A DNA stretch of 64,000 nucleotides, taken from Argentina anserina. Taxonomy: Eukaryota > Streptophyta > Magnoliopsida > Rosales > Rosaceae. Shown here piece after piece: positions 51,420 to 63,942 of the stretch. The DNA is taken from contig NC_065872.1 in assembly GCF_933775445.1 (NCBI RefSeq), positions 14,880,001-14,944,000 on the forward strand, in the 5' to 3' direction. Within the stretch, counting starts at the first letter, position 1, and the number at the start of each line of letters is the position of its first letter. The notes below the pieces were generated by a model that saw only the letters and a list, made by a program, of their open reading frames with translations, did no database searches and was not told the origin of the DNA. The position numbers and the translations under genes were made by a program.

Positions 51420-53389
51420 CATATCAATATTGATATTGGCAACTCACTGGCTAATTTTGGCCTTAGATCCCTTGCTTTTGGTTGGTTTTTTTTTTTCTCT
51501 TAGTTCTTCCATTAAACCATTCATTGTAACTTAATGTAGAATTGTAGAGCTGGCTCATTATGTGGCCATGAGAGTTAGAGCTGGCAAGGAAACATTTTCC
51601 TTGCATAAGTTAAGGATCATCATTCTGTAATACAGGTTTCAATGGAAAATTTTATTTCAGCTTTCTATTTGTCCTTTCATGGCATCAAGAGACTTTTTCT
51701 GCATACTCTAACCGTCTAATGGACTGTCTAGGATGTTTCATACATCCCAGGTCCCTCTGTTTATGCATTTCTGTATTGAACTGTATGTTGTTTTTTATTA
51801 TTGGTAATCATGTATGAAACAGAACTAGAAGAGGAATCCCAAAGTTATATTCCTCGATTCCATCTTATAATTTGAACTGTAAAACATTTTAGTGTAACTT
51901 TGGGATAGACTAATCATTTTCGACGCGTAACAGCGTTCCAACCTCTAAGACGGACGATCTGAAATACTCACTTCAGTGAGACTGAGACCTATCAGATTTA
52001 TTCATCGGATTTAGGCAAAACTTGCACTAATATGGACTTGCAAGGAAACCCATTAGCCTTGCCCTCGACCGAGATGGGAAACCCGTATCAGTCACATATC
52101 TAGGTGTCTTTATTATGAACCAAAGTCGGAACTCGTGACGTTTCACTCAAGCGTGCTCTATCTGCATGAAATGGCTTCAAGTTAAATCTCCAGTGCATGG
52201 TTTTAAAGACTTCTGGGACTGGGACAATGGTTATACTAATCATTCATAACATGCTCCTGAATAGAAAGTGAAAGGTTAGAAACAGCTACTGGTAGAGATA
52301 CCAGATATGCATTGACCTGTCTTTTCTCTCTCGGCCGGTGGCTTTGCTTCTACTACAGTTAATATACATACACATTACACATATCTAACCGATTCAAAAG
52401 TAGCAGATATATTTATATGTAGATATACAAAATGCATGAGAGGTGGAGTGACGGAGATACGTAGCGATAGGTGCACTACTCCATCATCATAGCTAGCAAG
52501 AGTTGCAAGCTTTCATGCGTGATAAGATCTGTAACTATCAAAGTGCCTTGCCATGATTATACGTATATATACAGCTTCTGTAATCTTTTACGTGTAGTAC
52601 GTTGATATGCAATGCCAAACCTCTCTCCGTAAACAGCTAAAATGTCCTTCCATCCCTAAAACTTATGACTTCTTATATGCTGCTTTGATTAAGAATGAAG
52701 CTTGGTTATCAGTTATCACTTACCACTTTACCAGTAGCAACCAACTCGCCTTCCTATACCAGATATCATCTTCCAAAATGAGCCATCTGACTTTGCACGT
52801 TTATACATTTTGCACCATAGGGTTTGCAGTTTAAGTAGGAGACTTGGGAGTTTCCTTCTTGGTTTTAGTGAAAGTTTCCTTCCTTCACCACAAAACAATC
52901 CTCACCATAACTGTATGGCATTCTTTCCATTAGAGCAAATAATTTTATCTTGATAAAAAAGAAGGGGCCACTTAACAAATATGTTATTTGTTAAACTAAT
53001 TGAAACTTAAAAACTTCATGTCTTTATATTGGCATCTCCACCATTTTAAAGATCGTAAATTACAACTCATTTAAGAATTGAAGTGTAGGTAGGCGAATTT
53101 AGCAAAATTTAGTTAAGATGAAAGGAGGAGCCACCATGAATTTACCAGCATGTCTGTCCACTCCTTAGTGAGGAAGACATGAGCACCCAAAGCAAGATAC
53201 TGATGCAAAGTCCTACTCAAATACGATGTCTTGATTATCTACTTGATGTTTATAAAAAACCTAAAATGTTGGATGTAAAAAATAAATAAAAAAGATGTGT
53301 TAATTTTATTTTTAAGGCAGAACACCTAGCAATAACTAGGTGCTGCAAGTGTTATTAGATAAAGATAGATTATGCAACCTGGGGGGGGA
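51420..53389. other. 3' UTR of ATXR5 and spacer
   Basis: No exon, RNA gene or transposon end is supported. The first about 500 bases are likely 3' UTR. The rest is AT-rich spacer. Confidence 0.5.
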
Positions 53390-54418
53390 GGGGGACAAAG
53401 AACCTGAACTCCATACAAATGACTTCTCTCTCGAACGTCTCGCGAGAGAAACAACCCTAGCCGCGCGAGATAAAAGACCTTGGCGTCGCGCCCTGTCCGG
53501 TGGGGCGCTCTTGCCGTCGTCAGACGGGCACTATTTGGTTTTGAGTTGTCTAGTGTCCACCGATCCCATAGCCTGATATAGGGTTGGGAGAGTGTGTGGT
53601 TGTGAGGAGGAGGAGAAGTGGTCGGCTGAGGTTTGGCTTTTGGTTCACAAGGTTAACGTCAAGGAGTGCACGTGTCATCGGCTTGCAGAAGGTCTGGTGG
53701 CGGCGAGTCCATGGAGGCACATATCTGACGAGATTGGAGTCGATATGTGTGGTGCTGTGGGGGTTCGAACTAGGGCGATGTGGGATGGCGAAGTCATGGA
53801 GCGGCTCCATTGATGTGCCATTGACGGTGATGACCCGACTGAGAAAGAGGGGTGGCGCAAGCGGCGGTTTCCTCCTTGTGCAATAAAGTTTGGGTTTGCG
53901 CTTCTCTTTTGGGCCCAATCCTATGTGTGTTTATTATTTTGGTTTTCTTTAGTTTATGTTGTGTGTTTAAGTTAATAAGTTCCTACATCAGTTGTGTAGG
54001 AGATGTCGGGCTTCGTGTCCGTGTGTGCACTCTTTGTGTCTTGTCTGCTCTAGGTAGGCAGTGAGTTTCTTACTTTGTCAAATGTTCGTTGCTGCCTAGT
54101 GGCAGGGTGAAACTAAGTGTCATCGGATCTATTTTTCGGCGGTAGCATAGTGGGAAAGCTGTTCAATTGGTACATATGCTTCGTAATAGTCGAGTTGTAT
54201 TTCCGGTACGTCACCGCTACATTAAAGCAAATAGAGTAGCCATCAACGCGCTCTTTTCTAGTTGGTGCCTCGTTGAGTACTTGTTTGTAAGGATTTATGA
54301 TATTATTTCAAATCTTTGTAATCAGAAATTCAGGTTTTATGTCCCCCCTTGTATTCGACATCTTCATTTATTAAGGTTTGAGGGTAGCCGCACAAGCCCT
54401 CTATTCAAAAAAAAAACC
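53390..54418 (+). mobile_element. LINE-like retroposon copy with A-tail
   Basis: A GC-richer segment with broken frames ends in GTAGCCGCACAAGCCC, then CTATTC and a run of A at about 54407-54417. The tail resembles the short relic at 5385-5430 (GCAGCCGCACCAGCCC and A-run), which shows it is a family. No reverse transcriptase motif is seen, so this may be a rearranged or non-autonomous copy. The left border is approximate and no target duplication was proven. Confidence 0.5.
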
Positions 54419-55852
54419 TAAACCCCGTGCTACATGAGATAAACCACATATATTCTCGTAAAGCACATCCCGAATAAAATCAGGAGGCTCCTCAAACCAA
54501 AGACTATCAACAACACTTAATTGTAAGAGAGCGAGTGAAGATGTGTTCTACTCACCTAAAGAACAAACCTATAAGAATCATCCCTTTAGAATTGTGGATA
54601 TACTAGTACTCCTTTACTCAAAATCCAAAATCCACATCTCTCAACCAATCCAACATAGTGGCCTAGTTAACCTAATCTCTTACAACTACTTATTATAATG
54701 ACAATCACTATAATTTCAGTATATCTCCTTTTCAGAAAGTGATGGTTAGTTTCTTATTTATCTATTTACAAAAATATGAACCACCTAAAGGTTTTACTTA
54801 TGATCAATTTGAATCATGTCATTGGTTGAACTAGACTGCGAATCTAACGTTGGTGCTTTTAAATTTATCAAGTCAATTAGAAAATTTATTCTGTTAGGTT
54901 AATTAGAAAATTAATTTTAACTTGATCAGAATGTTAAGCAAGTTTAATGCTGCATCATCCTTTCATAATAAGCATGCTTAAGGCTAAAGATTAGAATGAG
55001 ATGACAAGACAGACACTTCCAGCACCCAGTTGAATTTATTCGAATTTGATCATTTTCTTAATGTTCGTTCTAGGTAGACCATAGGCTTTCAATGTCAACC
55101 TTTCGATTGTACTTCTATAGCTTTCAAGTTTTAGGTAAAGCTAAGTCTTTAAATGTTATACTTCAGAATAAAGTTTCCAGACCAAAAATTATTATCATGT
55201 TGTAGAGAATTAGATAAAAGTTGTTAATTAGAAAGAAGGTTGGCCTATAGTTGCAGAATTTTCATTATGTAAGAAATAGAAAGGCTTCATTTAGATAAGG
55301 AAAAGAGAAGGGTGTACCTTGTAGGTGGGATATGCCAGAACATCAATATTTAGGGGGGAAAATAAATAAAAATTACAAGGTTGGTGACAGAAAAAGTCCA
55401 GAAACAGAAATGGGGAACTGAATAGTTCCTCTGAAAATTAAAACAGACGTTACTTTGTTCTATATTGACTCTTCTTGCTTATTAAGCTGCTGCATCCCTT
55501 ACTCTATCTTCTCAATCTGCTATTCTCCTGGTATGTTCTACTCTCTCTGTGCTTTTCTCTTTGGTTGCAAATATATTGATTCATGCATTGTTTACACTGA
55601 TTCATGCGTTGCTTATATGATGGTGTTTTATCACTAAGCATTGTTTTCATGATGCTTGTTCCTAGCTTCATGCTTTTTATATAAGGTGATTGGCATCTCT
55701 CAAAACATGTCAAGTCTGTTCTTCTGTACACATGCTTTGTATACATTAATGTAGTTTGGTTTTCTCCATTTGTATTTACTCAAAGTTTGTTTCATCCATT
55801 GTTGGAAAATTAGATGCAGAAATCCCCTTCTGGTTGCTGTTAACCAGTCAAT
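54419..55852. other. Spacer and 5' leader region of the GUX gene
   Basis: No coding exon is supported up to 55480. Between about 55480 and 55852 the sequence is CT-rich and may hold a 5' UTR with an intron (possible donor TCCTGGTATG near 55530). Confidence 0.45.
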
Positions 55853-58643
55853 ATGAGAGGAGCAATGGGTACTTCCCCGCGTGCTGTTGAAGCTAGGCAC
55901 CGGCTATCTGCATCATTGTGAGTTTCATTTTAATGCCATGTAATTATTCTCCTGTTATATGCTTAATAGTACTGCATAACCCAGATCAGCAATGTTTGCC
56001 ATGTAGTACAATTTGATGCCAAACCATGTTAGGCTCATTGCTTATAATTTAAACTGAGAACATGACATCATTTGAAATCAACTCAGAGAATGAAACTGTT
56101 TACATATACTTTCATATGCTTGTCTGTGTAATTGGTGGTGACTTTAAGATCCTTTTTATCTTATATATGAGAAAAAGCCTACCCACTTGAAGACTTGCTT
56201 ACAAGTGAACTGCCTGCCGGCATTTTCTCATGGCTATTCTGAGTGCCTTCCAAGTTCAAATTTCTTCTCACTAAACCCCATAAGCAGAATCTCGGTAGTA
56301 AACATGTACTAGGAGTTCAAATAATAAAAGATGAAAGGCTGATACTTACCTCTTTTTTTATCTTAGAGTTTCCGCTCTAGAATTTGCTTCGTTCTTCACT
56401 GATATGTTCTTGAATGTATACATTGTTCAGTGAAGATATATACCGAAGAAGAGTACAAAAAAGTAAATCAAACAATACAGAGAATCCTTTCAATTTATCC
56501 ATCCAAGAAAGAAGTTCAAGATACAAGCTTCCTTTGTTGAGACTAATCCTGCTAATCGGCATTTGTGGTACTTTTGTAACACTCCTATACTCTCCAGAAG
56601 TTTACAACAATAACCTTCCAACACGTTCTGTTCCTCAGTACGTATTGTATTCTCATCATTCTTGCTTATGATACTTGCCTAGTGCAGCTTACTAAAATTG
56701 TTTAGAATCTGTGAACATGTTATGACATGTCAAGTTTTGTAAACAGGTGGATATGGGGTGGTTCGGATTCTCGTTATGAATCAAATTCAGACATTAACTG
56801 GGATGATGTCGAGAAAGTAATGGGGAGGCTGACTGACAGTAAAAAGTATCAAGGAATTGGCCTATTAAACTTCAACACAAGCGAAATAAAAGAGTGGAAT
56901 CGGATTGTTCCTGAAGAAGTAAATGTTGTTCTGCAACTAGACTACGCTGCAAAGAATGTAACTTGGGAGTCCTTATATCCAGAATGGATAGATGAGGAGG
57001 AAGAAGATGGACTTCCACTTTGCCCAACTCTGCCAAAGCTCAAACCACTTAGCAGACGGCTTGACCTCATAGCTGTTAAACTTCCTTGTCGGAAAGAGCT
57101 AGCAAATTGGTCTAGAGATGTTGCTCGGTTGCACTTGCAGCTTGCTGCTGCTGGACTTGCAGCATCTTCTAAAGGGTATCGCCATGTGCATGTGCTTTTC
57201 GTCACTAACTGCTTCCCTATTCCAAATCTGTTCAAATGTAAAGAGCTTGTGGCGTGCGAGGGGAATGTGTGGTTATATAAGCCAGACCTCAATGTGCTTA
57301 GAGAAAATGTGCAGCTTCCTGTAGGTTCATGTGAACTTGCACTTCCTTTCAGAGGCAAAGGTCAGTCCCAGTGCATCATTTATATAAACTCTTCAGCCTC
57401 GAATCTATAGTGATCATGTTAGTGCATTTGTATTTTCACTATGCCACGCTAGGTGGCTCTATATTAGGTTGTTAAGTTGGGGACAATGTAGTGATTATGT
57501 TGGTGCATTTGTGATGCTGATATGATGAGCTCCATTTTAGATGTTAAAATATCAGCATATTTCATTTTATTAGCTACTGATAAAAGATAATATAAACTCT
57601 CGACAACAGGGCTGATCTACTCTGGCAATGCACGCCGAGAAGCATATGCAACTATTCTCCATTCAGCTGATGTTTATGTTTGTGGAGCCATATCTGCTGC
57701 ACAAAGCATTCGAATGGCAGGGTCCACTCGAGACCTTGTGATACTTGTTGATGAAACCATTAGTGGTTATCATAGGAGTGGACTACAGGCAGCAGGGTGG
57801 ATAGTAAAGACTATTCAAAGGATCAGGAACCCGAAAGCTGAGAAAGATGCATACAACGAATGGAACTACAGCAAGTTCCGGTTGTGGCAGCTGACAGAAT
57901 ATGATAAGATCATTTTCATTGATGCTGATTTGCTTATACTAAGGAACATTGATATCTTATTTTCAATGCCAGAAATTTCTGCCACAGGGAATGATGCCAC
58001 ACTTTTTAACTCCGGTGTGATGGTTATAGAACCTTCAAATTGCACATTTAACATTCTTATGGATCACATTAATGAGATAGTTTCCTACAATGGTGGTGAC
58101 CAAGGCTACTTGAATGAAATTTTTACATGGTGGCATAGAATACCTAGACACATGAATTTCTTGAAACATTTCTGGCACGGTGATGAGGAGGAGATGAAGC
58201 AGAAGAAGACCTGGCTCTTTGGAGCCGATCCTCCAGTCCTTTATGTCCTCCACTACCTAGGACTGAAGCCATGGTTATGCTTTCGCGACTACGACTGTAA
58301 CTGGAACTCAGATATATTTCAAGAGTTTGCAAGTGATGTTGCTCATGCAAGTTGGTGGAAGATTCATGATGCAATGCCTGAGCTGCTGCAACAGTTTTGT
58401 TTTTTAAGGACAAAGCAGAAGGCACAGCTGGAATGGGACAGAAGGGAAGCCGAGAAAGCGAACTTCACTGATGGACATTGGAAGATCAAAATCAAAGACG
58501 GGCGATTGAAAAGATGTGTAGACAATGTGTGTTCTTGGAAGAACATGCTGAAGCATTGGGGAGAAACAAACTGGACTGATGATATGGTTGTGTACACTCC
58601 AACTCCACCTGCAATTACCACAACTTTTATCACCAGTGTTTAA
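55853..58643 (+). CDS. Xylan alpha-glucuronosyltransferase, GUX family (GT8)
   Basis: Four exons: 55853-55917, 56431-56637, 56747-57360, 57610-58643, giving 639 residues with closed phases. A short cytosolic basic lead is followed by one membrane anchor (LPLLRLILLIGICGTFVTLLY, here split in two reads: LPLLRLILLIGI and CGTFVTLLY) near residues 55-77, the plan of a Golgi type II protein. The GT8 domain has YNEWNYSKFRLWQL, the metal-binding DAD at residues 400-402 (FIDADLLILRNID), GGDQGYLNE and HYLGLKPW. GUX enzymes add glucuronic acid side chains to xylan in the Golgi. Length and motifs fit GUX1-3; which one cannot be settled by eye. All catalytic blocks appear complete. Confidence 0.92.
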
Positions 58644-60127
58644 CTCTTGCCTTGCTTTTACCACCTTTCCAACTGCATTACACCTTGATGGAGCCATGTA
58701 ATTACAGAGGTCGAGAGTTCTGTTGCATGGAAAGGTTGTTTTGATTTTCACCACGAGTATTTAAGCACAAGGTGTTAGACAGGTTTGGTAATTTGGATAC
58801 CATGGTAGGGTAGGTATTGTTCATCATTTGTAATGCTTCTCAGGCTGATTTTGCTACACAAATATATACTGAAGACTGAAGACTGAAGAGGATCATATTG
58901 TGCAGAATAACGTGTTCATCGCTCATTGTTTCCAAAGCTATTGTTCGATTCACATGTCAAGCAGTTGTTTAACGCTTCCTAATCAACCAATTTATCCCTT
59001 TCAAAACTAGAAGTACGCATGACAACATTCTAGAGAAAAATGTAATATTTTCTCTTTTCCTATTTTTGGGAGAGATCGTTTTGTTCATGAATTTTGAATC
59101 CATTTCATTGAAATGATAAGTCACAAGTAGGAGAAACATAGTCAAGGTGAACATGACCTACTTCTCACTAAAAGTCGGGTCAGCAGACTTGACATATAGG
59201 CTAGATGATCAAACTACGAAAGAGTTTGTACATGATGGTTGCTTCTCATGCTGCCTGGTCTCATAACATAACCAGCTGGATGATTTGTTGACAAGTTCAA
59301 AAGCGTGTTGTTGAATTACCAATATTACCTAGATAGTCCTGCATTGCTTGTATTGTTTGCCAAGACTCAAAGAATGCAAACATTATCATTCAAGACTTGA
59401 AGAAGGTCCTCACAATTCACAAAAACATCTCTTTCTTTGTCTTGTGGTTACAAGTGAACCTCCCAGAAGGTCTTGTTATTCTAAGGAAAGCTACCCCCTC
59501 CTATCCATTGATCAACTCCATTAACTACTTTGCGTGTTCAACCAATGCGACCTTCTAGATGTTCAAACTTCACTATCCATGGGCTCCTGAACCAGTAAGC
59601 ACCAGATTTAAATTGGTGATTGCGACTCACCTTAAGGACTATCAAAGACAGCCGGCGCAGTGCTCAGATCAAGCTTGAGGGTTGCGGGGATGCCCGCGCG
59701 TGAAGGAATGTTGGTAGATGTTTTAGCTCATACTCCTATAACAACTGCTGCACTTAGTTCTAGATGGGATGCTAGTTTGGCGTTGTGACTACAAGCAAGG
59801 ATGTTTCGAGGAGGGAGAAAGTGGGAAGAACTTGTCTTTTGAAGAAGCTTTTAAAAATGAAGAGTGATTCGGATATTTTCTAATTTCGGATATTTTCTCT
59901 TTTTTTTTTTGGGGGGGGGGGGGGGGTGTTACATTCATACATGTTACATTCATTTCTATTGAGCAAGCATGCAATAAGGCTGTCGATCAATGCAGACCAT
60001 ATATATATATATATATATATATTACTAATAATTTCCTAAATTCACACTAGTTGAATTGATATATTATTTCAAAGGGGAGCCATATTTGAATTCCCCTACT
60101 GCATAGGAAGGCCTATTCCTCTATAAT
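58644..60127. other. Spacer between GUX and the pectinesterase gene (convergent)
   Basis: The two genes point at each other, so both ends are 3' UTR. A T-run followed directly by 16 G residues lies at 59900-59926, and an (AT)n run at about 59998-60022. No exon is supported; the segment around 59640-59800 is somewhat GC-richer but has no recognisable domain. Confidence 0.5.
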
Positions 60128-62597
60128 CTAACTGGTCACCATCCACTCATCTCCCTGAATAAAATTCTGCACTGAATATGTACTTACATGCTCGGTTGGA
60201 ATCTTGCTGCTCCAGGTAACTCTCTGCGCCAAATTCGAACCTGTTCCTGTATTCCCGTACTCCCCGTAGAATAATGTCTTCAAAGCAAAATTACCACTCC
60301 AAGGCATCCACCCCTGCGGGGTAATCAGTGCTTCCATATTGCAGTTTAAGAAAACTGTCCTTGAATACTCCTTCCACGGCCTCCCCAAGTAGTTTTTGTG
60401 CACTTGAGGCTTGCTGTAATACAACTTCATGTACTCTTCAGTTCCGTTGATCAAGCAATTTTGAAACACAAAACCTGTTGTCTGTGCAGGGTCTGTCCTG
60501 CCGTGGGCTGTGACAGCATTGTTTTCGCCCTTCTCGGGTTTGAGTTGTCGGGGAGCAACAAGGATTGTGCAATCCACAAAAATGGAAGCTGAGTTTCCAA
60601 AGATGAAATCCACATTGCCTTGGATTTTGCATGATTTATAGAGCTGACGGTTGCCATGTGCATATAAAGTATCCTGATTGCCTAAGAATTCACAGTTCTC
60701 AATCACTGATAGATCACTGTCCGATCGGAAAGCCACAGCCTGGTGGGCATCAGGGCCTGCTGTATTCGAAATTGTGAGGCCACTGGCCACGAACCCATCA
60801 CCAAGAACTCCTGCATAATTAACAATCAGCAATGCCAGATGAAAAATTTGCCACGGTAAACAGATATATCACTCGTTCTCATATCAAAATGACACTGAAC
60901 AATCTAGTATTTAGTACATTGGCAAAATCAATTCCCAGACATACAATATTATTGCGTACAGTGCAAACGATTCAGATATATGGCAAAAACTGATTCTAGA
61001 TGTAACAGATTCACTCATTGCATTGACTAAGTACGACGTGATTCCATCATCTTCCTAAAGAACCTAAACAAAGCGATGTAACCAGTTTTGAATTTTCTGT
61101 CGACATTTTCCAACTACTGTAAATGGCTTAGTGAAATCATATAATGTCAGCTAGTTTAAGATACTACTACTCACTGTCAACCCCAGAAAAAAACAATTCC
61201 TATGATCCATCCATATGAGCAACACAAAAAGCTTAGTCTTAGTTGCCCAACTAAGCCATCACCTAAACTATGAACCCACCCAACCCACCCAATACCCATG
61301 CCCATTACACCTACACTCCATCTGACCCGACTTCCACTATTAAGTGAGCTAGTGTCCTCCATCATGTACTGCATTATCTACCCTTAAACTCGAAAATTAG
61401 AATTCCAACTCACATGTTAAAATATCGTGACGGATAATTTATTTATTTTTCTGATCCGAAAAATAAAAAACAGAAACGCATGCAATTATTTATAGCAAAC
61501 CCGGTCACGTGACCTGGCATGCAGGTGCTGCAATAGTGGGAAATACGAATGAGACATGAAGCACTGAACCACCTACCGACGGTGGCGGAGTTGTAAGTAC
61601 TGATCCCGACCTGGCCCACATTCAACGACCCTGTAATTACCGTCTTGCCCATCCCGTCGCCCAGGAACACCAGGTTCCGCTTCTCTAAGCCCACCCTCAC
61701 CGTCTCTTCGTACACCCCCGTCTTTATCCCAATCACAAACCTCTCCCCCGCCCCCAGATTCTCCGGCGCATTATCCACCGCCGCCTGCACTGTCCGGTAC
61801 TCACACCCTCCCTCCTTACACACCGTCACGTCCGCCTTCAGCCCCTTCGGCACTCCCACCCCGCCATTATAACCCGACCCGCCTCCGGAGCCCCGCTCCC
61901 AGAACCCGTCCCGCTCCGTCCTCGGCGGGGCCCAGAGGGACGTGTCGTTGCCGAAGTTGTCGTACGAGAACATCATGCTGAGGGCGTTGCTGGTCCGCCC
62001 CGTCAGCCCGTCGAGGTACGACATCGTCTCGTTCACCATCGCCGTGTCGTTGGCGTATTTCAGCGCCGACCAGCAGTCGTACTGGTACAGCAGCGCCGCG
62101 CTCATCGCGGCACGTGCGCTCTTGACGCGCGCAAGTGCCAACTCGTAGGTGGCGCGGGAAATGCGGAACTCGGAGTTCCGCATCACGTCGAGGCAGTTAT
62201 TCGCGGCCGTGGTGCGGTTCTGGTTCCCTTTGGAAGCTTCTAGAATCTGCGAGACCATCTTCTGGGCCGTCTTGAGCCCCTCGGAGGAGACGCGGATGGA
62301 GAGGCCGATGGTCTGGACTGGGGTGGGGTGGGGTGGGAGGTCAGGGAGCTGGGTGAGGGAGGACTGACAGGAGTCGGGGAAGCGGGTGGCTTTGCAGGCG
62401 AGCTGGATCTGGGTGGAGGCGGAGGGAGTGGTGGGGGAGTGGTTGTGGTGGCGGGCGGAGGAGAGGGAGAGGAAGAGGGTGAGGGTGAGGAGGGAGAGGA
62501 AGGCGAGGGAGGCCATGATGAATTTGGAGAGGGGGGAACATGGTTTGGAGAGTGAAGGGAAGCTGGGTTTTATGGGTTTTCTGTGATGGGTGGTCAT
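60128..62597 (-). CDS. Pectin methylesterase with N-terminal inhibitor domain
   Basis: Two minus-strand exons, 62597-61577 and 60810-60128, joined in phase, giving 567 residues. Residues about 26-48 form a signal-anchor segment. A PMEI domain follows (about 60-205, with the conserved cysteines of [18 protein letters not shown] and QYDCWSAL). The esterase domain has [31 protein letters not shown], the catalytic [10 protein letters not shown] and the active-site Arg in [16 protein letters not shown]. The enzyme removes methyl esters from cell-wall homogalacturonan. The arrangement resembles Arabidopsis PME51. The linker ([12 protein letters not shown]) lacks the R(R/K)LL-type site by which many such proteins are cut, so processing may differ. 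Exon 1 is clearly GC-rich compared with exon 2. Confidence 0.92.
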
Positions 62598-63097
62598 AGG
62601 AGACCGTGGTTGTGGTGGATTTAGTTAATGGGGCAACAGAATTTGGAGGGTAGTAAGAGTAATTGGGTTCATTATGTTTTGGGGGTTTTTCTTTCCGAAG
62701 TGGAATTTGGAACCTACCCTCCAGCAAATTCACGAGATTGAGTCACGGGGGTGAGTGCGTTTTTGCTTTCGGCTGTGGTTGTGTCTGTCACGGATGGACA
62801 GAGTGGAGGGGAATAGTGATGAAAGCTACAGTGGGGATTTGGGTGGTGGAGATTGGAGGGAAACGATCGAATTCGAAGAGTTGGGTTTGTTTTTCTGTTG
62901 TTTTTTTGGAGTCTAGGAGGAATGAGATTGGATCTGGGTTGTTGACTGTTTGGGGAAGAAGGGAGAGGGATGATGGTGTGCAGGAAAGTTCAATAATGGG
63001 GAGAAGCATTGACTGACTTGTACAAAGTGGCAACGATAAAATAAGCGTGTCAATTGAAACTTGAACTTGAATATGTGATTCAGTGATTGTGATTTAA
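62598..63097 (-). promoter_or_regulatory. Upstream region of the pectinesterase gene
   Basis: This is the presumed promoter and 5' UTR of the minus-strand pectinesterase. Short frames on both strands look like chance. No specific factor site can be named with confidence. Confidence 0.4.
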
Positions 63098-63942
63098 GAG
63101 CATCTTTACGGTTTGCACAAGTAATTGGCGGGGTCAGACCAAATTTTACTCCAATCAAATTAATATCATATTTTGCTTAAGTAAATTAATTTTTACACAC
63201 ACATATTCACAAATTGTTTAAACAAATCATATTTTCTATTTTTAAATCTAAACTGTTGATTTTATATTGATTAATCTTGGCCGTCCAATTTTATTTAAAG
63301 GGTCAAGCCCATTTTCTTTCTTTCTCTCTCTCTCTGCGTACCCAAAAAACCGGCCACCTTCCTCAGACCGTGTCGCCACCGTCGGGCCACCTATGGTCGG
63401 CACACCACCACCAAAATATTCATTTCATTCTCCTCTTCAAAACCAAGTCCTTGCATATGGGATTCGACCAATTTTACGACGAGATTGAGTTTTGAGGCAG
63501 GGGAGCTCCGACGTCGAGTTTCTCAGCTCCGGTGAGACTTATGGCATTGGGGTGATGAGTCTAACTTAATTTCTTGGTACCCAATTCATCCTTGTCTCAA
63601 TTTCTTTGATTTGAGACCGATTTGATTTCCCCTTTTTACTTTGTTCATCACCTTTGTCATGTCACCACCATCGATCTCGTCTTTCCATTGAGTTCTCCTT
63701 GCACCCAGACGTGCTTGGGGAGGACATGGAGTCACCCATGTGTCGTGGGCTCCGCCAGGCGGACGAGCAAAGGTCGGAGCAAATTATGCTAGAGCGATCG
63801 ATTGAGCAAAACCTTTCGATTTATTGGGCGAGCACAAGCAGCTCCGGTGCGAGCTCATATCTTGGCTTGCTCGAGCAAACCGTCACAGTCTCACCTCTTG
63901 CTCGAGCAGCTCACCTCCTCTTGCTCGCCGGTGAAGATGCCC
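63098..63942. mobile_element. PIF/Harbinger-type non-autonomous element
   Basis: The left end reads GAGCATCTTTACGG and the right end is the inverse of GGGCATCTTCACCGG. TAA flanks both sides (63095-63097 and 63943-63945). TAA/TTA duplications with GRGCATCT-type ends fit the PIF/Harbinger superfamily. The 845-bp interior has no transposase. The right part carries several TTGCTCGAGCAA-like motifs. Confidence 0.6.

Noticed and set aside
53755..53780. tRNA B-box-like GGTTCGAACT
   Set aside because: No A box or cloverleaf can be built around it.
53584..53886. Frames near 53600-53900 as a gene
   Set aside because: They lie in a LINE-like copy with an A-tail and show no domain.
62328..62586. Gly/Glu-rich plus-strand frames opposite the pectinesterase start
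   Set aside because: They mirror the Leu/Ser/Pro-rich signal region of the true minus-strand gene.
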